Of a stretch of DNA of 64,000 bases, positions 52,001 through 60,035 are shown piece by piece; the stretch's first letter is position 1; every line of letters starts with the position of its first letter. Source of the DNA: CAVQEG01 sp963711465 (GTDB lineage Bacteria > Bacteroidota > Ignavibacteria > OLB7); contig CAVQEG010000001.1 of assembly GCA_963711465.1 (NCBI GenBank), forward strand, positions 372,001 to 436,000. The letters run 5' to 3'. Below the pieces are notes generated by a model, which saw only the letters and a program-made list of their open reading frames with translations, ran no database searches and was not told the origin of the DNA. A program made the translations under genes and the position numbers.

Positions 52001-54169
52001 GATGGTGCGGATCAGTCCACTCTGCATGTCGATCCGACGAACGAGATTCGCGCCGTCGGTCGTTCCGAGCCGTACGTTGCGTTCGACCACATACATCGTG
52101 TCGTTGTCAATCGCGATCCCACCGGGAACGCGGAGTTCGGCGTCACGTGCGAGTACGTCATCGGCTGCACTCGCTCCGCGACCGGCGAACGTAGAAATCA
52201 CAGGAGGATTCACGCCGAGATCGATGCGACGAATCGCGTTGTTGCCCTGGTCGCTGACATACAGGTACCGTCCGCTTGCTGCCAGCGCAACCGGATACTG
52301 CAACCACGCCTGCCGGGCATCACCGCCATCGCCACGGAACCCCGACTGACCCGTGCCCGCCAGTATCGTGAACGCACCGGTCGATCGATTCCAAATGAAC
52401 ACCTGGTGCGCGTCGCGGTCGGCGATGAAGAGCGTGTCGTTGCGCATCAGCACGTCCGTCGGCGCCGTCATTCCGCTGACTGGCAGCTCCGTGGTTCGCT
52501 CTAGTAGTCGGTCGATCACGCGGATGCGATCGATGCCCTGCTCGGCCGCGTACAGGATCGTTCCCGACGGAGCGACCGCCGTCGGCGTGATGAACAGCGA
52601 CTGTGCAAGCGGCGCCCCTTCGTCGTCGCGTAGGCCTCCGCCGGCGACCAGGCGGATGAACGGTTCGCCGAGCAGTCCCGTGGAGACGCGCACGAGCAGT
52701 GAGTCGAAGTCGCTCGGCGGTGACCATGGCATCGACAGCCCGGTCACCTGGACTCCGATCGTGTCCCAGCTTCCGCCACCGTCACTGCTGACGTCGACCG
52801 TGACGGGAACGTCGGGTGCCACGCCACGCCAGGTGATCACCACGGGCTGGCATCCGCTGAACACGTCGCCGGAGTCGGGGGACGTCACTTCGAGTTGTGC
52901 ATGGACACCGGGAGGGGTCGTCCCTCCGACGAGCTCGACGTTCTGAGCGTCGCAGGGATCGCCTGCCAGCGCCAGCCGTGCACCATGGACGAGGGAATCA
53001 CCTGGGGCGAATTCGATCGTAATCGTCCGACTCTCGTCCTGGGAGAGCGAGATCGGTGGCGGTGATCCGCCCCAGTCCACGACCGAGAACGGAGTTCCGG
53101 CCGTGATGTCCGATCCGGTGATCGTGAATGGTCCGTTGCGGGCGGTGAGCGTTACGGTGCGTTGAGCGGTGGCGGGGGGGACGACGGGGCCGAACCAGAC
53201 GGGAGAGGGCGACGCCTCCAGGGCGACGATGGCCGTTGGAGGTGCCTGGTAGCTGGCAAGTCCGACGGCATCCAGCGGCACGACGCGCAATCGCACGTTA
53301 CGCTCCACCTGGTCGAGCGTGCATCCGTATGGCGCGACCCAGGAGATCTGACAGGGCGTGGCACCGCCGGCGCGCGCGGCGATGTCACGGTAGACCGCCT
53401 GCATCACCGATGCATCGTGTACGCGCTCGTACCAGTCGCCGCCCGTCGCATCCGCGATATCGCGAAGATCCTTGTTGACCGGCGTGCCGATCGTTACCAC
53501 GTACACATGCACCGACGCGGCCGATGCCGCCGCAACGATCGCGTCGACGTCGGTCGCCGCGCCGGATTTGCCGTCGGTGAGGAACACGACAACGCGACGC
53601 GACGACGCCCGTTGTCCGGCAAGCATCGCAATCGCGCCCGTCAGGGAATTGAGCAGTGGCGGATTGTAGTCGGTGCCGCCCGCGAGTGTGATTCCGTCGA
53701 CGGCCTGACGCAGCGCAACGGCATCGCTCGTAAAGTCGCGTTCGATCGACGACGACTCATTGAACGAGGTTACCGCGACGCGCGATCCTCCGCTGAAATC
53801 GACCGCGTCGATGAAGGCCTCGACGCCGTCACGCACGATGTCGAAGCGCGTCTGGTCGACCGTGACGGCCGACTTCATCGAACCGCTCCGGTCCACCACG
53901 AGCACCGCATTGAACGGCGTCGGCGCCGATGGTGGAGAACAGCTGAGCGTGATCGCGTCGATCGGAGTACCGTTCTCACTGAGCTCCAGGTCGCTCGTCG
54001 AAAGTCCGCTCACAGGGGAACCGTCAGCATCGAGCACGCTGAGCCGTGCGGCGATCCTGGGGAAACCGCTCGCATCGAGGTGCGAGAGCGTGACCGTCTG
54101 GGCGCGGGCTGTTAGTGCGATGAGAAGCCCGGCGACGATACCCGATATGTCACGTGCGATTCGTGTCAT
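49055..54169 (-). CDS. Giant secreted VWA / NHL-repeat / ASH-domain protein with T9SS sorting domain
   Basis: 1704 residues from the ATG at 54169 (signal SGIVAGLLIALTARA). Domains in order: a VWA domain with the MIDAS DxSxS at Asp93 (VVDRSGSM) and FLTDGKSG; a short ASH-like segment; NHL repeats at about residues 530-850 (GTGQSGFRGDGGDARQAWLQYPVALA, GTGASGFSGDGGSALNATFDDPVGVAV) forming a propeller; then several ASH/choice-of-anchor-D domains with CGxxDT, NHGS and F-x-P motifs; and a C-terminal T9SS type A domain (PNPSSNRTTLRLFL, VRVSILDVAGV, SGTYTLIVDS). Probably a surface adhesin or scaffold. It starts 66 bases after the MATE stop on the same strand. Confidence 0.88.
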   Translation of the reverse strand: MTRIARDISGIVAGLLIALTARAQTVTLSHLDASGFPRIAARLSVLDADGSPVSGLSTSDLELSENGTPIDAITLSCSPPSAPTPFNAVLVVDRSGSMKSAVTVDQTRFDIVRDGVEAFIDAVDFSGGSRVAVTSFNESSSIERDFTSDAVALRQAVDGITLAGGTDYNPPLLNSLTGAIAMLAGQRASSRRVVVFLTDGKSGAATDVDAIVAAASAASVHVYVVTIGTPVNKDLRDIADATGGDWYERVHDASVMQAVYRDIAARAGGATPCQISWVAPYGCTLDQVERNVRLRVVPLDAVGLASYQAPPTAIVALEASPSPVWFGPVVPPATAQRTVTLTARNGPFTITGSDITAGTPFSVVDWGGSPPPISLSQDESRTITIEFAPGDSLVHGARLALAGDPCDAQNVELVGGTTPPGVHAQLEVTSPDSGDVFSGCQPVVITWRGVAPDVPVTVDVSSDGGGSWDTIGVQVTGLSMPWSPPSDFDSLLVRVSTGLLGEPFIRLVAGGGLRDDEGAPLAQSLFITPTAVAPSGTILYAAEQGIDRIRVIDRLLERTTELPVSGMTAPTDVLMRNDTLFIADRDAHQVFIWNRSTGAFTILAGTGQSGFRGDGGDARQAWLQYPVALAASGRYLYVSDQGNNAIRRIDLGVNPPVISTFAGRGASAADDVLARDAELRVPGGIAIDNDTMYVVERNVRLGTTDGANLVRRIDMQSGLIRTIAGTGASGFSGDGGSALNATFDDPVGVAVVGDDVFVSDVGNHRIRQIDRRSGVITTLAGTGQSVSAGDGGPARLAQLQRPWLLESDSDRIYVPDAAGDRIREILLPAAAVDVGGPFAVHSARLRTVDRVDMGVIAVGAARDSAVTAFACNDGAASGWIDTAWTIGPDASEFTPVSGIPSTSIDPTQCHVVEIRFAPAATGMRSARLVVQDACGSRDTTQLSGIGIDPCGVETLSTIAFEPTAVSASRDSVVVASLCNHGSGELRGTASIQGGGGAFSIVAGGGPFILAPGGCLDVTLRFAPADVGRISARLDFGIASECAATPTQLYGVGLDQPLVVLDTLRLDTMLCQDVIDSVLTLVNHDSVPLEVTGATIVSNGEGFELLTPVPSNAAPLTIQPGGLDTGRIGIRLAPAARGSKRAVIDLATSRGIARWTVFGYRDSIGLEADRLLLLPDRPDVVYPRDTFAVVKNTGTLPLAIISAGFTPVDGRVSVLSGQLPLNIAPDQEIHLAIRISGPPSGGFYDGVLRLAFTPHCSEATIDVPLREVDRTPEITIDDLTFEPIRCSESERDTVVSITNTGGSDLIIMDAAVMGDADGSFSVAIPTPTTIVPGQTATFPARYAPSADGASTASLELTTNASGGTSTIALSGVRLHTDYELSDDVVEFGYVDAGVTATRTVTVTNTGTSNVTLNIPPASVPFAIQPSGQVDVSVGSSLVLTMTFTATPVGESRQTLTLTDTTCGISRPLGLHGVRDERIGVVATFPDDSAVANTNVRIPITIASDDTVAMAGLLPQPWTVEMLVDASVLDVRSVEGATIIGDVVDSTSAMRRIRIEGTYDGSHPGELAALECRSVSGPRFETPLLFSGFAMRSDLFDVDTNNGSFTIIGNCFERGLWLASRPHIEKVIPNPSSNRTTLRLFLADWLHVRVSILDVAGVTRTLIADRLLTAGRHEIDLDLDGVPSGTYTLIVDSPYGSDATPLVVVQ

Positions 54170-54235
54170 GAAGAATTGAAAAATAGGACCCGGGGCGACG
54201 GGTTGCAGCCCGAATCCCGACACTGCTGACGTCGG

Positions 54236-55603
54236 CTACACTTCGACCGCAATCGGTTGCTTGGCGCCGGTGGAGCGGGCGAGCCGCAGGAATCGCAGCG
54301 TATGGAGCATCGCGGCGAGGCTCAGTCCGAGCGTCAGCCCCCACCAGAGGCCGACCCCGCTGAGATCGAATTCGAACGCGAGCACGTATCCGACCGGCAG
54401 TCCGACGAGCCAGTAGGAAAACAGGTTGGTCAGCATCGGACGGGCCGTATCCTTCAGCCCGCGCAGCGCACCCATCGCCGTCACCTGCAGCCCGTCGGAC
54501 ACCTGGAATGCGCCCGCGACCAGCAGGAGCGACGCTGCGTAGTCGACCACCGCGGGATCGTCGGTGAACAGATGCGGCAGGATGTGCCGTAGCGCAAGGA
54601 AGACCAGTGCCGTGGCCGACATCACCGCGCCGCCGAGTGCGATCCCCACCTGCCCCGAGCGCCGCGCCGAATCCGGTTCGCGGCGGCCCATCGCCTGTCC
54701 CACGCGGGTTGACACCGCGATCGAAATTCCCAACGGTACCATGAATGTGAACGCAGCGAGGTTGATCGCCACCTGATGTGCCGCGAGCGCCACCGTTCCG
54801 ATGGTTCCCATCAGCAGTGACACCATTGCGAACACGCCGTTCTCCATACTGTGCCCGGCACCGATCGGTACGCCCAGGCGGAGGATATGGCCGATTCTTC
54901 GAGGTGTGAACGTCCGCGCGTGCTCGATGAACAGGTACTGCCGGAACTCCCATGTCGTCACGATGTAGTAGAGCATCATCGCCAGCATTGCCCACCGCAC
55001 GATCGCCGTCGCGTAGCCCGCGCCTGCCGCCCCGAGCCGTGGTGCGCCAAGGTGGCCGTAGATCAGGATCCAGTTCGCCGCCACATTGATGAACACGGCA
55101 ATGAACGAAATGGTCATCGCCACTCGCGTTCGGCCGATACCGTCGGTGAATGCTCGCAGTGCGCTGAAGACCATGTTCGCCAGGAATCCGAAGCTCATCG
55201 CGCGTACGTATTCGACTGCAAGCTCCCGCGTGAGCGTAGACGGGGCGAACGCTCCGATGAGCGGGCCGATGTTCCAGTAGAGAACCATGGCGACGACGGT
55301 GAGGCCGGCGGCGATCCACGCGCCGGCACCGACGCTTGCGCCGACCTCCTCGGTGTCGCCTGCCCCGTGCGCGTGCGCGACGAGCGGTCCCACGGCCGCG
55401 ACGATGCCGAAGGAGAAGACCATGAAGACGAAGTAGAACGCGCTGCCGATTCCCACCGCTCCCAGCTGCTCGGGACCGAGCCGACCGACCATGACGGTGT
55501 CGATGAATCCCATGCTCATCTGGCTGAGCTGCGCGAGCACGACCGGTCCCGCCAGGGATACCATTGCGCGCATCTCGGTCCGTATCGGAGAGTCTGTTCG
55601 CAT
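54236..55603 (-). CDS. MATE family multidrug efflux transporter (NorM-like)
   Basis: 455 residues with about 12 transmembrane helices. The MatE halves are recognisable: VSLAGPVVLAQLSQMSMGFIDTVMVGRLGPEQLGAVGIGSAFY at the start and LRLGVPIGAGHSMENGVFAMVSLLMGTIGTVALAAHQVAINLAAFTFMVPLGIS in the second half. Such proteins export cationic drugs or metabolites with Na+ or H+. The ATG at 55603 was chosen because it gives the standard N-terminus; upstream in-frame sequence is non-hydrophobic. It lies upstream of the giant VWA gene, probably by chance. Confidence 0.93.
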   Translation of the reverse strand: MRTDSPIRTEMRAMVSLAGPVVLAQLSQMSMGFIDTVMVGRLGPEQLGAVGIGSAFYFVFMVFSFGIVAAVGPLVAHAHGAGDTEEVGASVGAGAWIAAGLTVVAMVLYWNIGPLIGAFAPSTLTRELAVEYVRAMSFGFLANMVFSALRAFTDGIGRTRVAMTISFIAVFINVAANWILIYGHLGAPRLGAAGAGYATAIVRWAMLAMMLYYIVTTWEFRQYLFIEHARTFTPRRIGHILRLGVPIGAGHSMENGVFAMVSLLMGTIGTVALAAHQVAINLAAFTFMVPLGISIAVSTRVGQAMGRREPDSARRSGQVGIALGGAVMSATALVFLALRHILPHLFTDDPAVVDYAASLLLVAGAFQVSDGLQVTAMGALRGLKDTARPMLTNLFSYWLVGLPVGYVLAFEFDLSGVGLWWGLTLGLSLAAMLHTLRFLRLARSTGAKQPIAVEV

Positions 55604-55667
55604 CGACTGATTCGTTGACGGGGGGGTGGTCGACAGCCAGGGGCTGGGGAAAATCCGTCGGGGAAAC

Positions 55668-55703
55668 GAAAACGCGGATGGCGCACCGTGGCGCCATCCG
55701 CGT
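55668..55703 (-). terminator. Intrinsic terminator of the TonB-dependent receptor gene
   Basis: A 13-base perfect stem (ACGCGGATGGCGC at 55672 with its complement ending 55703) around a six-base loop. On the minus strand it is followed by TTTTCGTTT, placing a T-tail 31 bases after the receptor stop. Confidence 0.82.
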
Positions 55704-55733
55704 ACGATTCGTCGCGGCGCGTTGTGCGAATTG

Positions 55734-58211
55734 CTACGGCATCTCCTGCATGTCCTCGCCACCGCTGTCGTCGCCGTTGGAGCGCTGTCGGCGTTCGTGC
55801 CTGTCCTGGCGGCCGAAGTTGTAGCTGACGGTCAGCATTGCCTGCCGCGATCCCCAGCGGTGAGAGAATGCGGTGTGATACTGCTCTGTCGTCCGTTCGG
55901 CACTGAATCCCGTCTGGTCGAACAGGTCATGCACGCGCAGGCCGATGCTTACACGGTCGTCGAAGAGCTTCTGCGTGATCGCGAGATCGGCCGAGGAGAA
56001 GCTCGAGACCTCGCCGCCCGCGATCGCCCGCGGTGCCCGGTAGAAGTACGACAGCTGCACCGCCGTACCGAAGGGCATCGTCACGGTTGCGTTGCCGCGC
56101 GCCGACCAGCTCACGTCCGAGCTGCTGAAGTCCTCCGAGAGGTTGCTGGCGTCGGCGACGAACTTATAGGCGTTGAAATTCGCGTAGGCATTCAGCCATG
56201 AACCGAGCCGCACCGACGCGATTGCCTCGAAGCCGTAGGATTCGTTGCTGGCGAAATTATCCCACGTCATCACCGTGACGCCTCCGGTATCGAGCCGCTC
56301 GACGCGTTCGAACGAATTGGTCGTGTTCCGGTAGTACGGAGAGACCGTGAAGGTGGTCGCCCGGGTGAAATTCGTGTAGCCGATCTCGATCGCGTCGGTG
56401 TACTCGGGGTCGAGGTATGGATTGCCGACGCGGACGAACAGGGGGTCATCGTAGTCGCCGAAGGGATTGAGCATCCAGCGACGCGGACGATTGACGCGGC
56501 GACTGTAGCTGGCCTTCAACTGCTGACCCTCGGTCGGTTTCCAGGCGACGTTGGCACTGGGGAAGATGCTCGTGTAATTGTGATCGAAGGACTCTCCGGT
56601 CGTCGTCAGATCGAACTTCGTGACGGCCAGTTCTCCACGGAGGCCCGCCTGGAGACTGAGCGTGCCGAAGGTGTGATCCAGCAGCGCGTAGACGGCGTGG
56701 ATCTGCTCATCGTAGACGAAGTCGTTGTTGAGGTTCACGTCCGGTCTGAATTCACCCACGCCATAATCATACGAGCTCGAGTAGAACGTGCTGGCGTCGC
56801 GTTCGATGCTGCCCTTGTACCCGGTCTCGAGCTTGCCGAGCACGCCGACCGGATGCACGATGTCCACCTGCAGAGCGCCGTCCTGGTTGCGCTCGGTCTG
56901 CGTCACCAGCTGCTTGGCCGGTGTGGTCGAGACGACAGCGCCATCGATCGGATACTCCATCTCGTGGTAGGCCTGGTCTTCGTCCTGCTTCTCCCAGGAA
57001 TAGCGCAGCTCCGCGTGGATTTCATTCTCCGACGGGGACACCACGTGCGCGAATCCAAGGCGAATGTCGGCGTCGAGGTTGCTTCGATCCTCGTCGGAAC
57101 TCCGGTCGTAGTGCTCATACGGGGTGAAAGCCGAATCATAGAACATATAGTCGGTCAGCTGACTCGATCCGCCGTCACGAATGCCGAGAATCGTGGAGAG
57201 CGACAGACTGTTCTGCTTGTCGAAATCATAGTCGACGGTCGTGTTGAGCGAATGCGACGTTCGGCTGCGATCCCCATGACTGGTGTCGGCGACCGTCGTC
57301 ATCGGATCGAGATAGAAGTTCTCCTGTCGATGCGAACCCTCGGAATTGCGGTCGCCGGAGCGGAAGCCGTAGGATGTGAAGAGATTCCACGGACCGGTGC
57401 CGTAGGTGAGACTGCCACCGAGACTGTATGTATTGAGTGTACCGATCCCGCCTTCGATCGAGCCGCTCAGTCCGGCGTCGGTGTTGTCGGCGAGCACGAT
57501 GTTGAGAATTCCACTCATACCCTCCGGGTCGTATTTCGCAGAAGGGTTCGGGACTACTTCGATGCGCTGCAGCGCGCCGGCGGGCAGCGATTCGAGGTAA
57601 CTGGCCAGGGCATCGCCGGTCAGCGGGACGGGGCGACCGTTGATCTGCACCACGACGTTCTCGCTTCCACGCAGACTCACGTTGCCGTCGACGTCGACCT
57701 CGACCGACGGGATGTTGCGCAGCACATCGGTGGCCGAGCCGCCCTTGGTGATCGGCTGGTCGCGAACGTTGTAGATGGTGCGGTCTGCATCGACGCTCAT
57801 GAACTCGCGTTCGGCACGGACGCGCACCTCCTCGCCGACGAGCTCGTCGATGTCGAGTCGGACGTCACCGAGGGCGACGCTCATGGAGCGCGGAGTGATG
57901 GCGATGTCTCCGACGATGTGCGTCTTGAAACCGACGTAGGAGACGCGCGCGAGGTAGCGACCGGGGCGCAGTCCCTCGATATGAAACGTGCCGTCATTGG
58001 CGGCGATGGCTCCGGTGACGAGACTGGAATCGCGGGCCGACATGATCGAGACGGTCGCGGCGCTCAGCGACTTGCCGTCGGCGCCGACGACGCGACCGGA
58101 GATCTCGCCGGAGGGTGCGGAACCGCGGTTCGGAGGCTGGGCCAGCGCGTGGCTCGCGCCGGCGGAGAGCAGCACCGTCACGACGAGGCAAAGGAGTGAA
58201 TATCTATTCAT
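55734..58211 (-). CDS. TonB-dependent outer-membrane receptor
   Basis: 825 residues. Signal peptide (LLCLVVTVLLSAGASHALAQ), then a carboxypeptidase-regulatory-like domain (GEISGRVVGADGKSLSAATVSI) at about 35-115, a plug domain (TIYNVRDQPITKGGSATDVLRNIPSVEVDVDGNVSLRGSENVVVQINGRP) and a barrel of the OMP_b-brl_3 type (LKASYSRRVNRPRRWMLNPFGDYDDPLFVRVGNPYLDPEYTD is the hallmark). The C-terminus LTVSYNFGRQ ends the barrel, then a short charged tail. The ligand is unknown; no SusD or TonB gene is adjacent. The 193 bases upstream contain only a weak promoter-like TATTTTTC. Confidence 0.92.
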   Translation of the reverse strand: MNRYSLLCLVVTVLLSAGASHALAQPPNRGSAPSGEISGRVVGADGKSLSAATVSIMSARDSSLVTGAIAANDGTFHIEGLRPGRYLARVSYVGFKTHIVGDIAITPRSMSVALGDVRLDIDELVGEEVRVRAEREFMSVDADRTIYNVRDQPITKGGSATDVLRNIPSVEVDVDGNVSLRGSENVVVQINGRPVPLTGDALASYLESLPAGALQRIEVVPNPSAKYDPEGMSGILNIVLADNTDAGLSGSIEGGIGTLNTYSLGGSLTYGTGPWNLFTSYGFRSGDRNSEGSHRQENFYLDPMTTVADTSHGDRSRTSHSLNTTVDYDFDKQNSLSLSTILGIRDGGSSQLTDYMFYDSAFTPYEHYDRSSDEDRSNLDADIRLGFAHVVSPSENEIHAELRYSWEKQDEDQAYHEMEYPIDGAVVSTTPAKQLVTQTERNQDGALQVDIVHPVGVLGKLETGYKGSIERDASTFYSSSYDYGVGEFRPDVNLNNDFVYDEQIHAVYALLDHTFGTLSLQAGLRGELAVTKFDLTTTGESFDHNYTSIFPSANVAWKPTEGQQLKASYSRRVNRPRRWMLNPFGDYDDPLFVRVGNPYLDPEYTDAIEIGYTNFTRATTFTVSPYYRNTTNSFERVERLDTGGVTVMTWDNFASNESYGFEAIASVRLGSWLNAYANFNAYKFVADASNLSEDFSSSDVSWSARGNATVTMPFGTAVQLSYFYRAPRAIAGGEVSSFSSADLAITQKLFDDRVSIGLRVHDLFDQTGFSAERTTEQYHTAFSHRWGSRQAMLTVSYNFGRQDRHERRQRSNGDDSGGEDMQEMP

Positions 58212-58404
58212 GGAAGTCCGTCGGTATCGAACGTTGGTACGTGGCAGGGGGGCGTCCGCGCCGCTTCTGCGGCTGAGCGCGTGGGGTCGGCAGGGGAGTT
58301 CGAAAAATACGTGAGTGGGTTGCACCGGCGCTTCGGTTCCCCACGTTACGATCGGTTGCAGTGCAGCGGTGGCGGGGAGAGGATCCAGCGACGCCGTCCA
58401 GGGG

Positions 58405-59268
58405 CTACTTCGAAGCGTCAGTACCGCGCGCGGCCTCGACCAGCCGGCGGACGCGGAGACCGTCGACGGGACGTTCCAGGCGTCCGTCGTACTTCAGCCA
58501 GCTTCCGACGATCACGCCATCGCATTCGTCGCGAAGCATGCGCACGACGTCGGGAGTGGCGCCGCTTCCGATGAGCACCGGAACCCGGACGGCGGAGCGT
58601 ACGGCGCGGAGTTCGTCGATGTCGACGCCCTCGCCGGTGCGATTGCCGGTGACGATCAGGGCATCGGCGAGACCGCGCTCGACTGCATCCCGGGCGTGAA
58701 CGTCGAACGGAAGCGCTGCGGGCTGGACAGCGTGCTTGACGTTGACGTCGGCGGCGATGCGCACCGAGGGTGCCAGACGATGGCGATATGCCAGCGTGCG
58801 GTTGGCGTCGCCTTCGATCCAGCCCTGGTCGGTCAACATGGCGCCGGTGTGGACGTTGACGCGAACGAAGGATGCGTCGCAGGCGGCGGAGATCGCCAGG
58901 GCACTGACGGGATCGTTGCGAAGCACGTTGATGCCGAGCGCCAGGTGGGTGGCGCGGCGGATCTCGGTGACGATGCGGGTCATCGCCGCAACGGTATGCG
59001 GACCGACCGAGCCCTTGCAGAAGGGAACGTCACCGAAGTTCTCGATCATGATCGCGTCGCATCCGCCGTCGGTGAGCGCCGCGGTGTCGGCCATGGCGGC
59101 GTCGAAGACCTCGTCGAACGAGCCGCGGTATCCCACCGACCCGGGCAGCGCCTTGAGGTGGACCATGCCGATGACGGGCCACGCGACGTCGTCCACGAGC
59201 GACGCTGCGGCGCGGCCGTCGACGTCTTCGCGGGCCAGGGAATCAGGGATGTCGATGCGCGAATTCAT
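58405..59268 (-). CDS. BtpA/SgcQ family TIM-barrel protein
   Basis: 287 residues. WPVIGMVHLKALPGSVGY, GGCDAIMIENFGDVPFCKGSVGPHTVAAMTRIV, LGINVLRNDPVSALAISAACDASFVRVNVHTGAMLTDQGWIEG and VPVLIGSGATPDVVRMLRDECDGVIVGS are the BtpA signatures. In cyanobacteria BtpA stabilises photosystem I; in non-photosynthetic bacteria the family is thought to act on small molecules (nucleoside or sugar related), so the role is open. The start follows the YbaB stop by seven bases, indicating an operon. Confidence 0.88.
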   Translation of the reverse strand: MNSRIDIPDSLAREDVDGRAAASLVDDVAWPVIGMVHLKALPGSVGYRGSFDEVFDAAMADTAALTDGGCDAIMIENFGDVPFCKGSVGPHTVAAMTRIVTEIRRATHLALGINVLRNDPVSALAISAACDASFVRVNVHTGAMLTDQGWIEGDANRTLAYRHRLAPSVRIAADVNVKHAVQPAALPFDVHARDAVERGLADALIVTGNRTGEGVDIDELRAVRSAVRVPVLIGSGATPDVVRMLRDECDGVIVGSWLKYDGRLERPVDGLRVRRLVEAARGTDASK

Positions 59269-59275
59269 GATCGAC

Positions 59276-59611
59276 TCAGAAGGGGAGGTTCATCCCGGGC
59301 AGTCCCGGCAGATCGGGCATGAGGCCTTCAGTGGCGGCCTTCATTTCGTTCTCGGCCATCTTCCTGGAGGATTCCAGGGCCTTGTTGACGGCTGTGAGCA
59401 CCAGATCCTCGAGCGTCTCGCGGTCCTCGGGGTCGATCGCCTCGGCGGCGATCGTCACATCGGTGAGTGTGCCATTGCCGGTGACGGTCACCTTCACCGC
59501 ACCGCCTCCGGTCTCTTCGGTGACTGACATGGTGGAAATCTTCTGTTGCGCTTCGGCGACCTTCTGTTGCATCAACTGAAGCTGCTGCATTGCCTGCATC
59601 ATCGGATTCAT
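59276..59611 (-). CDS. YbaB/EbfC nucleoid-associated protein
   Basis: 111 residues from the ATG at 59611 (an ATG at 59680 would add 23 residues). The Met/Gln-rich helix MNPMMQAMQQLQLMQQKVAEAQQKI, then GGGAVKVTVTGNGTLTDVTIAAEAIDPEDRETLEDLVLTAVNKAL and the C-terminal MPDLPGLPGM, are typical. It binds DNA as a dimer. YbaB usually sits next to dnaX and recR; here it pairs with btpA instead. Confidence 0.92.
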   Translation of the reverse strand: MNPMMQAMQQLQLMQQKVAEAQQKISTMSVTEETGGGAVKVTVTGNGTLTDVTIAAEAIDPEDRETLEDLVLTAVNKALESSRKMAENEMKAATEGLMPDLPGLPGMNLPF

Positions 59612-59907
59612 CGGCGGGGCACCCTGAGAGATGTTGGTTTGAATTCGCACCGGTTCGTCGGCCGGGCTGACATTGGTCATACGTCGCGGTCGCGACGCTA
59701 CGTATACTGGATTTCGAAGCCGCTCGTCAGAGCGGAAGGGATACCTGGTGTATGCCGGAAGCGGGGACTGCACCGCCCGACCGGTCCGGTCCACTTCTCA
59801 GCGTCGAAAGACCGACAAGCTACGCACGGGCCGTCGATGGAGAAACCGTCGGCGCGTCGCGGGCAGCAGGCCGGCGATGAGCCGAACGGGAGCCGGTCGC
59901 GACACGA

Positions 59908-59937
59908 TTGAATTTGGTCCGGGCGTATTCTATGTTG
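59908..59937 (+). promoter_or_regulatory. Promoter of korAB
   Basis: TTG (59908-59910), 20 bases, TATGTTG (59931-59937), about 100 bases upstream of korA. The rest of the 424-base divergent gap between the YbaB and korA starts shows no gene. Confidence 0.6.
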
Positions 59938-60035
59938 ACCGGATTGATCCCGGCCGGCGCCTCCAGTGGCATCCCTCGCGGCCGCGCCGCACGACACGAT
60001 TCTCTCCAATTCCTCATTCAGTCTTCGGAGTGGCA

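Noticed and set aside
50048..52504. 818-codon open frame opposite the giant VWA protein
   Set aside because: Antisense to clear NHL and ASH domains; its Arg/Asp/Val-rich sequence is a GC-driven artefact.
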